Below are positions 51,725 to 60,311 of a stretch of 64,000 nucleotides of DNA, in pieces. Below the pieces are notes generated by a model. It worked only from the letters and a program-made list of their open reading frames with translations, was not told the origin of the DNA and did no database searches. Source of the DNA: Roseburia_C amylophila (GTDB lineage Bacteria; Bacillota; Clostridia; Lachnospirales; Lachnospiraceae); assembly GCF_025567465.1 (NCBI RefSeq), contig NZ_JAOQKI010000009.1:93684-157683 (forward strand), read 5' to 3'. The first letter of the stretch is position 1; the number at the start of each line of letters is the position of its first letter. The position numbers were made by a program, and so were the translations under genes.

Positions 51725-53587
51725 TTATTTCCCTATTAATATCTGAATGGACATCCCGGCAATTTCTACCTGGACTGCATCCATTTTCATTTCTTTCTCC
51801 AGAAAACCATTTTCATTTCCTGTATCCATTACTTTATACCATTTTTTGCTTTTTGGCAATTTCGGAAGTGCAAGGAACTGTTTTCCGGTGTGAAAATTAT
51901 ATGCCACATAAATCATTTCCTCACAATCCGCATACAGTCCGCAATAAAGCATCCCAACCGACTGGCGGTTCGGGCTAAATCCCACAGTCCATGCACTATC
52001 GCAGTGAAAAGAAAGATCCGGATATCCCAGTCCCTTATAATCATTCATCCGCATCGGCTCTTCCATCCGAAGAACCGGGTGTGCCTTACGAAAGGCTGTC
52101 ATTTCCTTTACAAACTGTTGTAAGGATGCATATTTCTTATCATTTTTCCAGTTTACCCAGCCAACCGCATTATCCTGGCAATATGCATTATTATTTCCCC
52201 TCTGGGAATTACCAATCTCATCACCGGCAGCAAGCAGTGGAATACCCTGTGCTAAAAATACTGCCGTAATCGCATTTCGAAGCTGTTTTTTACGCAGGCT
52301 TTCTATATATTTTTTGCGGGTTGGTCCTTCTATGCCATAGTTGTCGCTGTAATTCCAGTCATTTCCATCCGCATTGTTTTCCCCATTTGCTTCATTATGT
52401 TTCTCACTGTACATAAATACATCTGCCAGTGTAAAACCATCATTAGATGCTGCATAATTCACAAATCCAGCATATTTCTTCTGCTTACGCATCTGGTTTA
52501 CAAAATCGGTAAGACAGATTTCCTTATGATTTAACATTTTCCGCAACGGATAATAAAATTCATCCCGGTAAACAAATAAATGCGGATATGCATAATCCTG
52601 TTCCAGCAAATCCTCCGGAATCGTATCTGCAAACAGCTTACTGCGGCACAAAATCAAATCCTGTGCCATAGCACGAACCGGAAGATTTGCTCCCATCAGA
52701 CGGAATCCATCCACATGATATTCCATCACCCAAAAGCGCAGGGCTTCTAACATCAGATTCTGATTGATGGTATCAGGAAAATAAATTTCCATAATACATT
52801 CCATGTCATTTTTATGCAATGCCTTAATTAATGATTTCAAGGCATGCTCCGGCTGTCTGCTTTTGGTAAATGCAGCCTTCGGCGCAAAATAATTGCCTTC
52901 GGTATAGCCCCAGCAATTTATCTTCTCAACTTCCGGCAGCTTCTTTGTATCCGTCTTCTGTTCTTCCTTCCAGGTCACATAATCCGGCAGTTCACAGGTT
53001 TCCGGTATCATCAGCTCTTCAAATTCATAAAAAGGCATAAATTCAACGGTTGTAACGCCCATATCACGAAGATATCCTATCCGGTTCTCTACTGCTTCAA
53101 AAGTTCCTTTTCTTGCTCCGCCATTACTACCCTCCATGGTAAAATTTCTCACATGAAGTTTGTACATGACCATATCCTTTTTGGCAATTTCCGGTGCCAC
53201 ATCCTCTTCCCAGTCAAAAACATCTGTGGAGAAACCGCTTTTCACCTGATAATCCATACCAAAGCGTTCCTTTTCTCCCCACTTTTCCCTGCCTACAATT
53301 CTTCTGGCATATGGATCTGTCATAACCTTACCGTCTATTTCAAAATTATAATCAAAAGAAGCCGGTTCAATGCCCATTACCATAATTGAGCGCAGTGCAC
53401 CCACATAGTAAGTATCCGGAACCGGTATTTTTCCAATTTTCCCTGTTTTCTTTTCATACAGTACAATACTGCATTTCTGCTCTTTTCTCCCCTCAAAGGT
53501 AAATACAACCCCATCACTATGCACAACTGCTCCCATGGTTCTGTAATCGCCTTCCCGAACATTGTATTTCATTTCATCATCCTGCAC
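51725..53587 (-). CDS. GH13 isoamylase/GlgX-like protein with degenerate active site
   Basis: The 620-residue chain is clearly of the isoamylase/GlgX branch of GH13: CBM48-like N terminus (about 1-120), then CWGYTEGNYFAPKAAF, VDGFRLMGANL, SNDGFTLADVFMYSEKHNEA, GIPLLAAGDEIGNSQ and RGNNNAYCQDNAVGWVNW. The catalytic set is replaced: the nucleophile Asp of GFRxD is Met298, the acid/base Glu position reads FADT (Asp321), the His of the HD pair is Asn382 (Asp383 kept), and the DVVYNH region reads MEIYFP. The conserved blocks on both sides are in one frame, so a sequencing frameshift is not the cause. It is probably inactive as a hydrolase and may bind glycogen or starch. It starts a unit with DUF5662 and trpS. 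Confidence 0.85.
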   Translation of the reverse strand: MQDDEMKYNVREGDYRTMGAVVHSDGVVFTFEGRKEQKCSIVLYEKKTGKIGKIPVPDTYYVGALRSIMVMGIEPASFDYNFEIDGKVMTDPYARRIVGREKWGEKERFGMDYQVKSGFSTDVFDWEEDVAPEIAKKDMVMYKLHVRNFTMEGSNGGARKGTFEAVENRIGYLRDMGVTTVEFMPFYEFEELMIPETCELPDYVTWKEEQKTDTKKLPEVEKINCWGYTEGNYFAPKAAFTKSRQPEHALKSLIKALHKNDMECIMEIYFPDTINQNLMLEALRFWVMEYHVDGFRLMGANLPVRAMAQDLILCRSKLFADTIPEDLLEQDYAYPHLFVYRDEFYYPLRKMLNHKEICLTDFVNQMRKQKKYAGFVNYAASNDGFTLADVFMYSEKHNEANGENNADGNDWNYSDNYGIEGPTRKKYIESLRKKQLRNAITAVFLAQGIPLLAAGDEIGNSQRGNNNAYCQDNAVGWVNWKNDKKYASLQQFVKEMTAFRKAHPVLRMEEPMRMNDYKGLGYPDLSFHCDSAWTVGFSPNRQSVGMLYCGLYADCEEMIYVAYNFHTGKQFLALPKLPKSKKWYKVMDTGNENGFLEKEMKMDAVQVEIAGMSIQILIGK

Positions 53588-53609
53588 TTTCCTATATTCA
53601 AGTCTCTTG

Positions 53610-53620
53610 AAAAGATTATA
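53610..53620 (-). promoter_or_regulatory. Extended -10 promoter of the GH13-like gene
   Basis: The minus strand has TGTTATAAT about 35 bases before the start at 53587: a perfect TATAAT with the upstream TGn extension. No good -35 at 16-18 bases. It is divergent from the HD-GYP promoter. Confidence 0.5.
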
Positions 53621-53630
53621 ACACGATTCA

Positions 53631-53659
53631 TTGACAATTGATATGTAAATTTTTATAAT
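53631..53659 (+). promoter_or_regulatory. Consensus sigma-A promoter of the HD-GYP gene
   Basis: TTGACA (53631-53636), exactly 17 bases, TATAAT (53654-53659): a perfect consensus match. Transcription would start near 53666, 38 bases before the ATG at 53704. Confidence 0.92.
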
Positions 53660-53703
53660 TATAGTGTAGTGTATTGTTAATTAGTGATATAAGAGGTATA
53701 TTC

Positions 53704-54798
53704 ATGCATACAGTTGCAACAAAGAATTTACACCCTGGCATGGTGACTGCCACTCCTGTCATGAGCAGGCATGGGCAGATGATTGTAGAAGCACACAAAA
53801 TGCTGACAACTCAGATGATTGCACACCTTGAGTTTTACGGAATTGAGAGTGCCAGAATTATAGACGGTGCTCTGCCTGTTGATGCCATTCAGTCAATGGC
53901 TGAAGAAAAGGAAGCGGTTGACCGGTATTCTGAACGGGTAAGAAACAGTAAAGAATTCAAAGTTTTTAAAGCAAATTATGAAAAAAAAGTACCTTTTTTA
54001 GAAAAATCCATCAATGATTTTGTCACAAAAAACATTCCTTTAGATCAGGAGGCTCTTTTATCCTGCGCTTTAGATCTTTTTGCCAGACATTCCACTACAA
54101 TTTCCATGTTCGATATGTTGCACAATATGCGCAAAATTACCGATTCCACTTATGCCCACAGTCTGAATGTTTCTTTAATCAGCCGAATGATTGGTATGTG
54201 GCAGGATTATAATGCAGATGATTTAGAAACTCTGACTCTGGGTGGTCTCTTACACGATATAGGAAAAAGTAAAATTCCACCTGAAATCATTAACAAGCCA
54301 GGGCGCCTGACCCCGGAAGAATATGAACTGGTGAAAAAACATTCCGAATATGGTTATGAACTGCTGAAAAATCAGAATGTATCTGTCCGTATCAAAAAAA
54401 TTGCTCTCACCCATCACGAACGCTGTGATGGAAGCGGCTATCCAATCGGACTTATCGGAGATGATATTGATGATTTTGCCAATATCGTTGCTATTGCAGA
54501 TGTCTACGATGCCATGACTGCTGACCGCTGTTATCGCCGCGGCGTCTGCCCGTTTGAGGTCATTGCCACTTTTGAGCGGGAGGGTCTGGGTAAATACAAA
54601 CCCCAGTTTATTACCAGCTTCTTGGAGCATATTGCCAATACATATATTAACAATGATGTCATGCTAAGTAATGGCATGACCGGTAAAATTGTGCTGATTA
54701 ACAAGCATCGCCTGACCCGTCCGGTGGTTCGGTTAGAAGACGGTAAATTTATCAATCTGGAAAAACGTCCGGAACTCTACGTTCAGACAATTATATAA
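53704..54798 (+). CDS. HD-GYP cyclic-di-GMP phosphodiesterase
   Basis: Predicted cytoplasmic enzyme that breaks down cyclic-di-GMP. The N-terminal part (about 1-125) is an undefined input domain; the HD-GYP domain (about 130-310) has HSLNVSLISRMIG, GGLLHDIGKSKIP with the HD pair, PEEYELVKKHSEYGYELL and the HHERCDGSGYPIGL motif. The open frame begins at 53674, only 8 bases after the predicted transcription start and without a ribosome site; the ATG at 53704 follows AGAGG and gives 364 residues. A DUF1292 gene follows 15 bases later. Confidence 0.92.
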   Translation: MHTVATKNLHPGMVTATPVMSRHGQMIVEAHKMLTTQMIAHLEFYGIESARIIDGALPVDAIQSMAEEKEAVDRYSERVRNSKEFKVFKANYEKKVPFLEKSINDFVTKNIPLDQEALLSCALDLFARHSTTISMFDMLHNMRKITDSTYAHSLNVSLISRMIGMWQDYNADDLETLTLGGLLHDIGKSKIPPEIINKPGRLTPEEYELVKKHSEYGYELLKNQNVSVRIKKIALTHHERCDGSGYPIGLIGDDIDDFANIVAIADVYDAMTADRCYRRGVCPFEVIATFEREGLGKYKPQFITSFLEHIANTYINNDVMLSNGMTGKIVLINKHRLTRPVVRLEDGKFINLEKRPELYVQTII

Positions 54799-54813
54799 AG
54801 AAAGAGGTATTTT

Positions 54814-55122
54814 ATGGAAAACAAACAGTTAAAAGATGAAGACGATATCATGGTGACATTGAATTTAGACAATGGGCAGGATGTGGAATGCAAAATTCTT
54901 ACTATCTTTGAAGCAGGAAAACAGGATTATATTGCGCTGATGCCCTTAGATGAAAAGGGAAATGAAAATGCAGATGGTGAAGTATATATCTATCGTTACT
55001 CCGAGGATGAGGATGGAAATCCTTCTTTAGATAATATTGACAGTGACGAAGAATACGAAGTTGTCTCCGACCGTTTTGATGAATTATTAGATGAAGCAGA
55101 ATTTGACGCAATGGACAACTAA
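54814..55122 (+). CDS. DUF1292 protein (YrzB-like)
   Basis: A small, very acidic protein of 102 residues. The DUF1292 pattern is visible: MVTLNLDNGQDVECKILTIF, YIALMPLDEKG, EVYIYRYSEDEDG and EEYEVVSDRFDELLDEAEF. Members are widespread in Firmicutes; function is unknown. It is co-transcribed with the HD-GYP gene from a consensus promoter and ended by a strong terminator that lies inside the convergent helicase gene. Confidence 0.9.
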   Translation: MENKQLKDEDDIMVTLNLDNGQDVECKILTIFEAGKQDYIALMPLDEKGNENADGEVYIYRYSEDEDGNPSLDNIDSDEEYEVVSDRFDELLDEAEFDAMDN

Positions 55123-55129
55123 TCATCCA

Positions 55130-56965
55130 TTACGTTTCCTGCAATTCTTTTAAGAACCGGGATGGTTCTGCACTGTGATTATTCAACAGCTCTACCGAGA
55201 AGAGGTAGAGCTGTTTTTTTGCTCTGGTCATCCCCACATAGAACATTCTGCGTTCCTCTTCCAGATCCGCATCTAAAACAGCTTTCTTATAGGGCATGAT
55301 TTTCTCATTTACATCAATCAAAAATACCACATCATACTCTAATCCCTTCGAGCTATGTAGGGTTGATAAGACAACGCCCTCTCCCTTCGTCCGCTGCTTC
55401 TCCATGGCACGCTGTAATTCTTTTAAATATTTCTCTTTCTGTTCCTGCCAGTCATCAAAGCTATCGAACTCTTTGGTCATATCGGTAAGCTGTTCTAGAA
55501 TATCCAAAAGTTCTTCCTCATTCATACCTCTCTGATCTGCATATTCTTTGATATAGTCATCGTAGCCGATTCCCTTGCGGATATAATTCACCGCTGCAAA
55601 AGGCTTCATTCCGGCTAACATTTTGCAGTCATGATAAAGCCGGTCGATTCTTCGTGCAATCCAGGACTGCTCCATTTTATCATAATAATCTGCCCAGACA
55701 CCAAATGCTACGGTATCCTCTTCCAGGCTGTCCCGCCCAATATAACGGTTCGGCCGGTTCATAATCTGTAAGAAGTCTGCCCTTCTTCTGCTTCCATGGG
55801 CAATTCGAAGATAACTTTCCATATCTTTTGCAATCCAATGCTCATAAATATTAGGAATATTATCCCTTGTACGGAAAGGAATATTATATTCCATCAACTG
55901 CTGCATCAGAAGTCTTGGCTGTGTATTAGTGCGAAACAGCACCGCTGCGTCCGACCAGTCACCACCAGCTGCGGTATATTCCTTAAGTGCATGAATCAAC
56001 CCTAAATTTTCTTCCCGCTGCGTCCGGTAAGTCTTACATACTACCGCTTCCTTTGCCGGATGAAATGCCTTAATATCCTTTGCAAACCGCCCTGTATTAT
56101 GGGCAATCAGTCTTCCTGCCGCTGCCACAATATTTCCATCGGAACGATAATTATAATTTAATACAATCCGCTTTGCATCAGCATAATCCTTCTCAAAGTT
56201 CAGCATAATCTCCGGTCTTGCCTGGCGGAACCTGTAAATAGACTGGTCATCATCCCCTACCACAAAGAGATTATTTTCCGGTGCTGCAAGCATCCTTATA
56301 ATCTCATATTGTAATCCATTGATATCCTGAAACTCATCAATTAAAATATATCGGAACTTCTTCTGCCAGAGTGCTAAGATATCCTTCCGCTGGCTGAAAA
56401 GTTCATAGGTATAAACTAACATATCATCAAAATCAATCAGCCGGTTCTTCTGCAGCATCTTCTGATAATTCATAAATACATCCCGGAATGTATGCTCTGG
56501 AAAATTAGAAGAATAATAATGTTCAATGGGAATGTTCGAATTCTTTACACCGCTGATTTCAGATAACAGAGTCTGGATGCATTCATTTTCATCTTCATAG
56601 TCAATCGGAAAATGACGTAAAAGATTCCGGATAAATACCACCTTCTGCTCATCTCTTATAATATTTTCTGCCCGATAATGATAAGCATACTTTAATACCG
56701 TAAAAAACACCGCATGAAAAGTACCAAAAGTAGCCGTTGTGGATGTCTGATTCGTCAGCGAAAGAAAACGCTCCTTCATCTCCATAGCGGCTGCTTTTGT
56801 AAATGTCACCACCAGAATCTCTGATGGTGACACCCCATATTTTTCTATTAAATTTTTCGTTCGATGGGTAATTACGGCAGTTTTGCCTGAACCGGGCCCC
56901 GCCAGTGTAAGGCAGGGACCCTGATAAAAATCAACAGCTTCCTGTTGTGCTTCATTAAATCGCAT
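55130..56965 (-). CDS. UvrD/PcrA-like superfamily I DNA helicase
   Basis: 3'-5' DNA helicase of 611 residues, shorter than PcrA (about 720-740). Motifs in order: I LAGPGSGKTAVITHRTKNL, Ia TFTKAAAMEMKERF, II ILIDEFQDINGLQYEI, III VVGDDDQSIYRFRQARPEIM, IV LNYNYRS, V VVLSTLHSSKGLEYDVVFL, VI EEERRMFYVGMTRAKKQLYL. All are intact. It is the third gene after the hydrogenase and gltX, and its 3' end carries the terminator of the convergent operon on the opposite strand. Confidence 0.93.
   Translation of the reverse strand: MRFNEAQQEAVDFYQGPCLTLAGPGSGKTAVITHRTKNLIEKYGVSPSEILVVTFTKAAAMEMKERFLSLTNQTSTTATFGTFHAVFFTVLKYAYHYRAENIIRDEQKVVFIRNLLRHFPIDYEDENECIQTLLSEISGVKNSNIPIEHYYSSNFPEHTFRDVFMNYQKMLQKNRLIDFDDMLVYTYELFSQRKDILALWQKKFRYILIDEFQDINGLQYEIIRMLAAPENNLFVVGDDDQSIYRFRQARPEIMLNFEKDYADAKRIVLNYNYRSDGNIVAAAGRLIAHNTGRFAKDIKAFHPAKEAVVCKTYRTQREENLGLIHALKEYTAAGGDWSDAAVLFRTNTQPRLLMQQLMEYNIPFRTRDNIPNIYEHWIAKDMESYLRIAHGSRRRADFLQIMNRPNRYIGRDSLEEDTVAFGVWADYYDKMEQSWIARRIDRLYHDCKMLAGMKPFAAVNYIRKGIGYDDYIKEYADQRGMNEEELLDILEQLTDMTKEFDSFDDWQEQKEKYLKELQRAMEKQRTKGEGVVLSTLHSSKGLEYDVVFLIDVNEKIMPYKKAVLDADLEEERRMFYVGMTRAKKQLYLFSVELLNNHSAEPSRFLKELQET
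55187..55220 (+). terminator. Strong terminator of the HD-GYP/DUF1292 operon, inside the helicase gene
   Basis: CAGCTCTACC (55187-55196) and GGTAGAGCTG (55204-55213) form a perfect 10-bp stem with a 7-base loop, followed by seven T. It is 65 bases past the DUF1292 stop and antisense to the last 20-odd codons of the helicase. Confidence 0.9.
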
Positions 56966-56982
56966 GAAATGCCTCGTAACTT

Positions 56983-58446
56983 TTATTTCTCAAGTGCTTT
57001 CGTAAGAAGTGCAATTCCGGTACGGATACGTTTTAAGGACTCTTCCTTACCAATAATTTCCATAATCTCAGTTGCACCTGCCGGTGTCATCTGTTTACCG
57101 GAAACCGCTGTACGAACCGGCCATAATACATAACCATTCTTGCAGCCCTTCTCTGCCACAAAATCACAAAGCGTCTGATACAGTGCATCATTACTGTAAT
57201 CCTGTTGAGCCTCTAATACCGGAAGAATCTCTGTCAAGACTTCCAAAGAGCTCTCTTCTGTGGTCTTCATCTTCTTATGGGTATACATTGCGGTATCATA
57301 CTCCGGAAGTTCCTCAAAGAAGTCAATCAGATTCTCAATATCCGGGAAGATTTCAATTCTGGTCTTCACCATCTCTGCAATCTTGCGGATATCATAATCC
57401 CTGGTAATTACTTTCCGGATATATGGCTCTGCCATTTCAAAGTAGGAATCAAAATCCATTGCCTTGATGTATTCGCCATTCATCCATTTCAGCTTTGTAT
57501 AGTCAAATACAGCCGGTGATTTGCTCATATGATGATAATCAAAGGCTTTTACCAGCTCCTCTAAAGAAAAGATTTCCCGGTTATCTGCCGGACTCCACCC
57601 CAGCAATGCCACAAAGTTTACAACTGCCTCTGTTAAAAATCCCTGTTCAATCAAATCTTCGTAGGAAGAATGTCCACAACGTTTACTTAACTTCTGATGC
57701 TCTTCGTTGGTAATTAACGGACAGTGTACATACACTGGCACATCCCAGCCAAAAGCTTCATACAGACGGTTATACTTTGGAGAAGAAGAAAGATATTCAT
57801 TTCCTCTTACTACATGTGTAATTCCCATCAAATGGTCATCTACTACGTTGGCAAAGTTATAAGTCGGATATCCGTCTGATTTAATCAGAATCATATCGTC
57901 CAGCTCCGCATTATCAACGGTAATATCTCCATAGATTTCATCATGGAAGGTTGTTGTTCCTGTCTGAGGATTGTTCTGACGGATAACGTATGGAACACCT
58001 GCAGCAAGCTTTTCTTCTATTTCTTCCTTGCTTAAATGCAGGCAATGCTTATCGTAAACAATAATCTCTTTACCTGCAACAGTCTGACGCAGACTCTCTA
58101 AACGCTCCTTATCACAGAAACAATAGTATGCTTCTCCTTTTTCAATGAGTTTCTTCGCATACTCCAGATAAATTCCCTGTGCCTGACGTTCACTCTGCAC
58201 ATATGGGCCAACACCGCCATCCTTGTCCGGACCTTCATCATGTAACAATCCAGTCTTCTCAAGGGTACGGTAGATAATATCTACCGCTCCCTCAACATAA
58301 CGTTCCTGGTCTGTATCTTCAATTCTTAAAATAAAATCTCCGCCCTCATGCTTTGCAATTAAATATGCATAAAGTGCTGTACGCAGATTTCCTACATGCA
58401 TTCTTCCTGTAGGACTTGGTGCAAATCTGGTTCTAACCTTGCTCAT
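56983..58446 (-). CDS. gltX: Glutamyl-tRNA synthetase
   Basis: Charges tRNA-Glu. The 487-residue class I enzyme has the HIGH-equivalent FAPSPTGRMHVGNLRTALY at the start and the KMSKS-equivalent KLSKRCGHSSYEDLI around 255. It lies 23 bases after the hydrogenase gene and 17 bases before the helicase gene. Whether it is discriminating, or also charges tRNA-Gln for a GatCAB route, cannot be read here. Confidence 0.96.
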   Translation of the reverse strand: MSKVRTRFAPSPTGRMHVGNLRTALYAYLIAKHEGGDFILRIEDTDQERYVEGAVDIIYRTLEKTGLLHDEGPDKDGGVGPYVQSERQAQGIYLEYAKKLIEKGEAYYCFCDKERLESLRQTVAGKEIIVYDKHCLHLSKEEIEEKLAAGVPYVIRQNNPQTGTTTFHDEIYGDITVDNAELDDMILIKSDGYPTYNFANVVDDHLMGITHVVRGNEYLSSSPKYNRLYEAFGWDVPVYVHCPLITNEEHQKLSKRCGHSSYEDLIEQGFLTEAVVNFVALLGWSPADNREIFSLEELVKAFDYHHMSKSPAVFDYTKLKWMNGEYIKAMDFDSYFEMAEPYIRKVITRDYDIRKIAEMVKTRIEIFPDIENLIDFFEELPEYDTAMYTHKKMKTTEESSLEVLTEILPVLEAQQDYSNDALYQTLCDFVAEKGCKNGYVLWPVRTAVSGKQMTPAGATEIMEIIGKEESLKRIRTGIALLTKALEK

Positions 58447-58469
58447 TCTATTAACCCGCTTTCTTACTA

Positions 58470-59978
58470 TTAATTTAATTCGATTTCCCGTAATTCCTTT
58501 GGAGGAAGCTGCTTGGTAGAAGCTTTCTTAATCTTCTCGATTTCCTGTTTTGCTTTCGGAATCGGAAGAATAGTTCCTGCTCCGGCGATACATCCGCCAG
58601 GACATCCCATTCCTTCAATCATACATCCATTCATCTTACCAGCCTTGGCAAGCATCAGCATCTTCTTACATTCAGCAAGACCTTCTGCATGTTCAATCTT
58701 AACATCCACATCCGGATAATATTCATGTACACATTTTTCAATGGCATCTGCAACACCACCGGCACATGCATATCCACGACCAGCAGCAGTTGCATCATGC
58801 ATGGAGCTTTCACCCTCTGTCTGGTTCGGATCAATTCCTTTTGCTGCAAACATAGCGTCTAACTCTTCAAATGTGATTACAAAATCAACATCGCTTCGTA
58901 CAGTTTTTCTGCTTGCTTCCAGTTTCTTAGCAGCACACGGTCCGATAAATACTACTTTTGCATCCGGATGCTCTTTCTTAATGCTTCTTGCTGTAGCAAC
59001 CATAGGTGTAAGCTCAGAAGATACGCTCTCGATTAAATCCGGGAACTGTGTCTTTGCAAGCATGGACCATGCAGGACAGCAGGAAGTAAGTAAGAACGGA
59101 AGCTCTCCTGTTGCAACATGATTTGCATAGTGATGTGCTTCTGCTACTGCACCGATATCAGCTCCAAGTGCAACCTCTACAACCTCTGAAAAACCAAGTT
59201 CTAATAAAGCTGCCTTTACATGCTTTGGAGTAGCTCCAGGTCCGAACTGACCTACAAATGCAGGTGCAATTTCAGCGATAACTTCTCCGCCTTCTTTCAT
59301 ACACCGGATCAACTGGAAAATCTGTGATTTATCTGCAATTGCTCCGAATGGGCAGCTTACCATACACTGACCACAGGATACACATTTATCTGCATCAATC
59401 TTTGCTCTTCCGTATTCATCTGTTCCAATTGCTCCAATTCCACAAGCCATGGAACAAGGTCTTTCTTTCTTGGAAATTGCATCATATGGGCAGGCTGCTT
59501 TACATCTTCCACATTTGATACATTTCTCCTGGTCGATTACAGATTTGCCATCTACCTGGGAGATTGCTCCCTTTGGACATACCTCCATACATGGATGTGC
59601 AATACATCCCTGGCACATATTGGATACTTCATATTTCTTTTCTTCGCACAGATTACATGCAGATGGAATTACCTGCATAAGAGGTGGCTCATAATATTTT
59701 TCTGCCACATTGCTCTCTTCGAGGCCACTGGTAACATGTACCGGTTTATCCTGTGGTCGTAAAGACATACCCATAGCAAGTCTTACTCTTTCTGCTGCAA
59801 TCGCACGTTCTCTATAAATACTTTCACGGTATGTAGGAACATCTCCAGGGCAAACTGTATATGGAACTGCCTCAACGGCATCGTTCAGGTTTGCACTGTC
59901 TGCTTCATAAGCAATTTTTGCTACCTCCGTAAAAATGCTTTTTCTCAAATCTGATACTGGTGTACGTAGTCCTCTCAT
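58470..59978 (-). CDS. Monomeric group B-like [FeFe] hydrogenase
   Basis: The 502-residue protein has an N-terminal 4-cysteine cluster region (CNLCEEKKYEVSNMCQGC), two further 4Fe-4S ferredoxin sites (CIKCGRCKAACPYDA and CVSCGQCMVSCPFGA) and an H-cluster domain. The H-cluster motifs are L1 TSCCPAW, L2 GPCAAKKLE and L3 EGMGCPGGCIAGAG. These differ from the classic TSCSPGW / MPCxxK set and fit the group B type with CCPAW and GPC. A single-subunit enzyme for ferredoxin-linked hydrogen metabolism, or a sensory role, is possible. It starts the unit with gltX and the helicase. Confidence 0.9.
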   Translation of the reverse strand: MRGLRTPVSDLRKSIFTEVAKIAYEADSANLNDAVEAVPYTVCPGDVPTYRESIYRERAIAAERVRLAMGMSLRPQDKPVHVTSGLEESNVAEKYYEPPLMQVIPSACNLCEEKKYEVSNMCQGCIAHPCMEVCPKGAISQVDGKSVIDQEKCIKCGRCKAACPYDAISKKERPCSMACGIGAIGTDEYGRAKIDADKCVSCGQCMVSCPFGAIADKSQIFQLIRCMKEGGEVIAEIAPAFVGQFGPGATPKHVKAALLELGFSEVVEVALGADIGAVAEAHHYANHVATGELPFLLTSCCPAWSMLAKTQFPDLIESVSSELTPMVATARSIKKEHPDAKVVFIGPCAAKKLEASRKTVRSDVDFVITFEELDAMFAAKGIDPNQTEGESSMHDATAAGRGYACAGGVADAIEKCVHEYYPDVDVKIEHAEGLAECKKMLMLAKAGKMNGCMIEGMGCPGGCIAGAGTILPIPKAKQEIEKIKKASTKQLPPKELREIELN

Positions 59979-60002
59979 CGTTTCCTCCTAGAAAAAAATT
60001 GT

Positions 60003-60011
60003 ATTATATCA
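60003..60011 (-). promoter_or_regulatory. Extended -10 promoter of the hydrogenase gene
   Basis: The minus strand reads TGATATAAT, a perfect -10 with TGn extension, about 25 bases before the ATG. No good -35. Confidence 0.5.
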
Positions 60012-60050
60012 TTGTTCATAACCACGCACAGTATTATCAATATATAACAC

Positions 60051-60073
60051 TATGCTAACAATAATCTAGCACA
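60051..60073. promoter_or_regulatory. Possible operator dyad upstream of the hydrogenase gene
   Basis: TATGCTA and TAGCACA form a 7-base inverted repeat (6 of 7 paired) with a 9-base spacer, about 45 bases upstream of the -10. It does not match the Rex or Fur consensus. The regulator is not known. Confidence 0.3.
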
Positions 60074-60128
60074 CCACTTTCAATAATACAAGTAGCCTGC
60101 TCCTATGTTCTAAAATAAATACTTTTTA

Positions 60129-60299
60129 CTACTTTTTCCTCTGGGAACATTCTTTGCAGACCGCATCCGTATCTGTCCTTCCACTACATCCGCTGCATCC
60201 AATGCAGCCTCCCTCTTTTTTCTTTTTCATCATAGCATATACCGCAAAGGCGCACCAGCAAAGAATCAGTAATAGCAAAATAATATCATTAACGCCCAT
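60129..60299 (-). CDS. FeoB-associated Cys-rich membrane protein
   Basis: A 56-residue protein starting at the ATG at 60299, with GGAGG 9 bases upstream, 12 bases after feoB. It has an N-terminal membrane helix (MGVNDIILLLLILCWCAFAV) and a cysteine-rich tail with CIGCSGCSG and VCKEC. This is the typical small partner encoded after feoB in Firmicutes; it may bind iron at the exit of the transporter. Confidence 0.88.
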   Translation of the reverse strand: MGVNDIILLLLILCWCAFAVYAMMKKKKEGGCIGCSGCSGRTDTDAVCKECSQRKK

Positions 60300-60311
60300 A
60301 ATATCTGCCTC

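Noticed and set aside
52690..52700. Sequencing frameshift as the cause of the lost GH13 nucleophile
   Set aside because: Family blocks before, at and after Met298 are all in the same frame, and three other catalytic regions are also altered.
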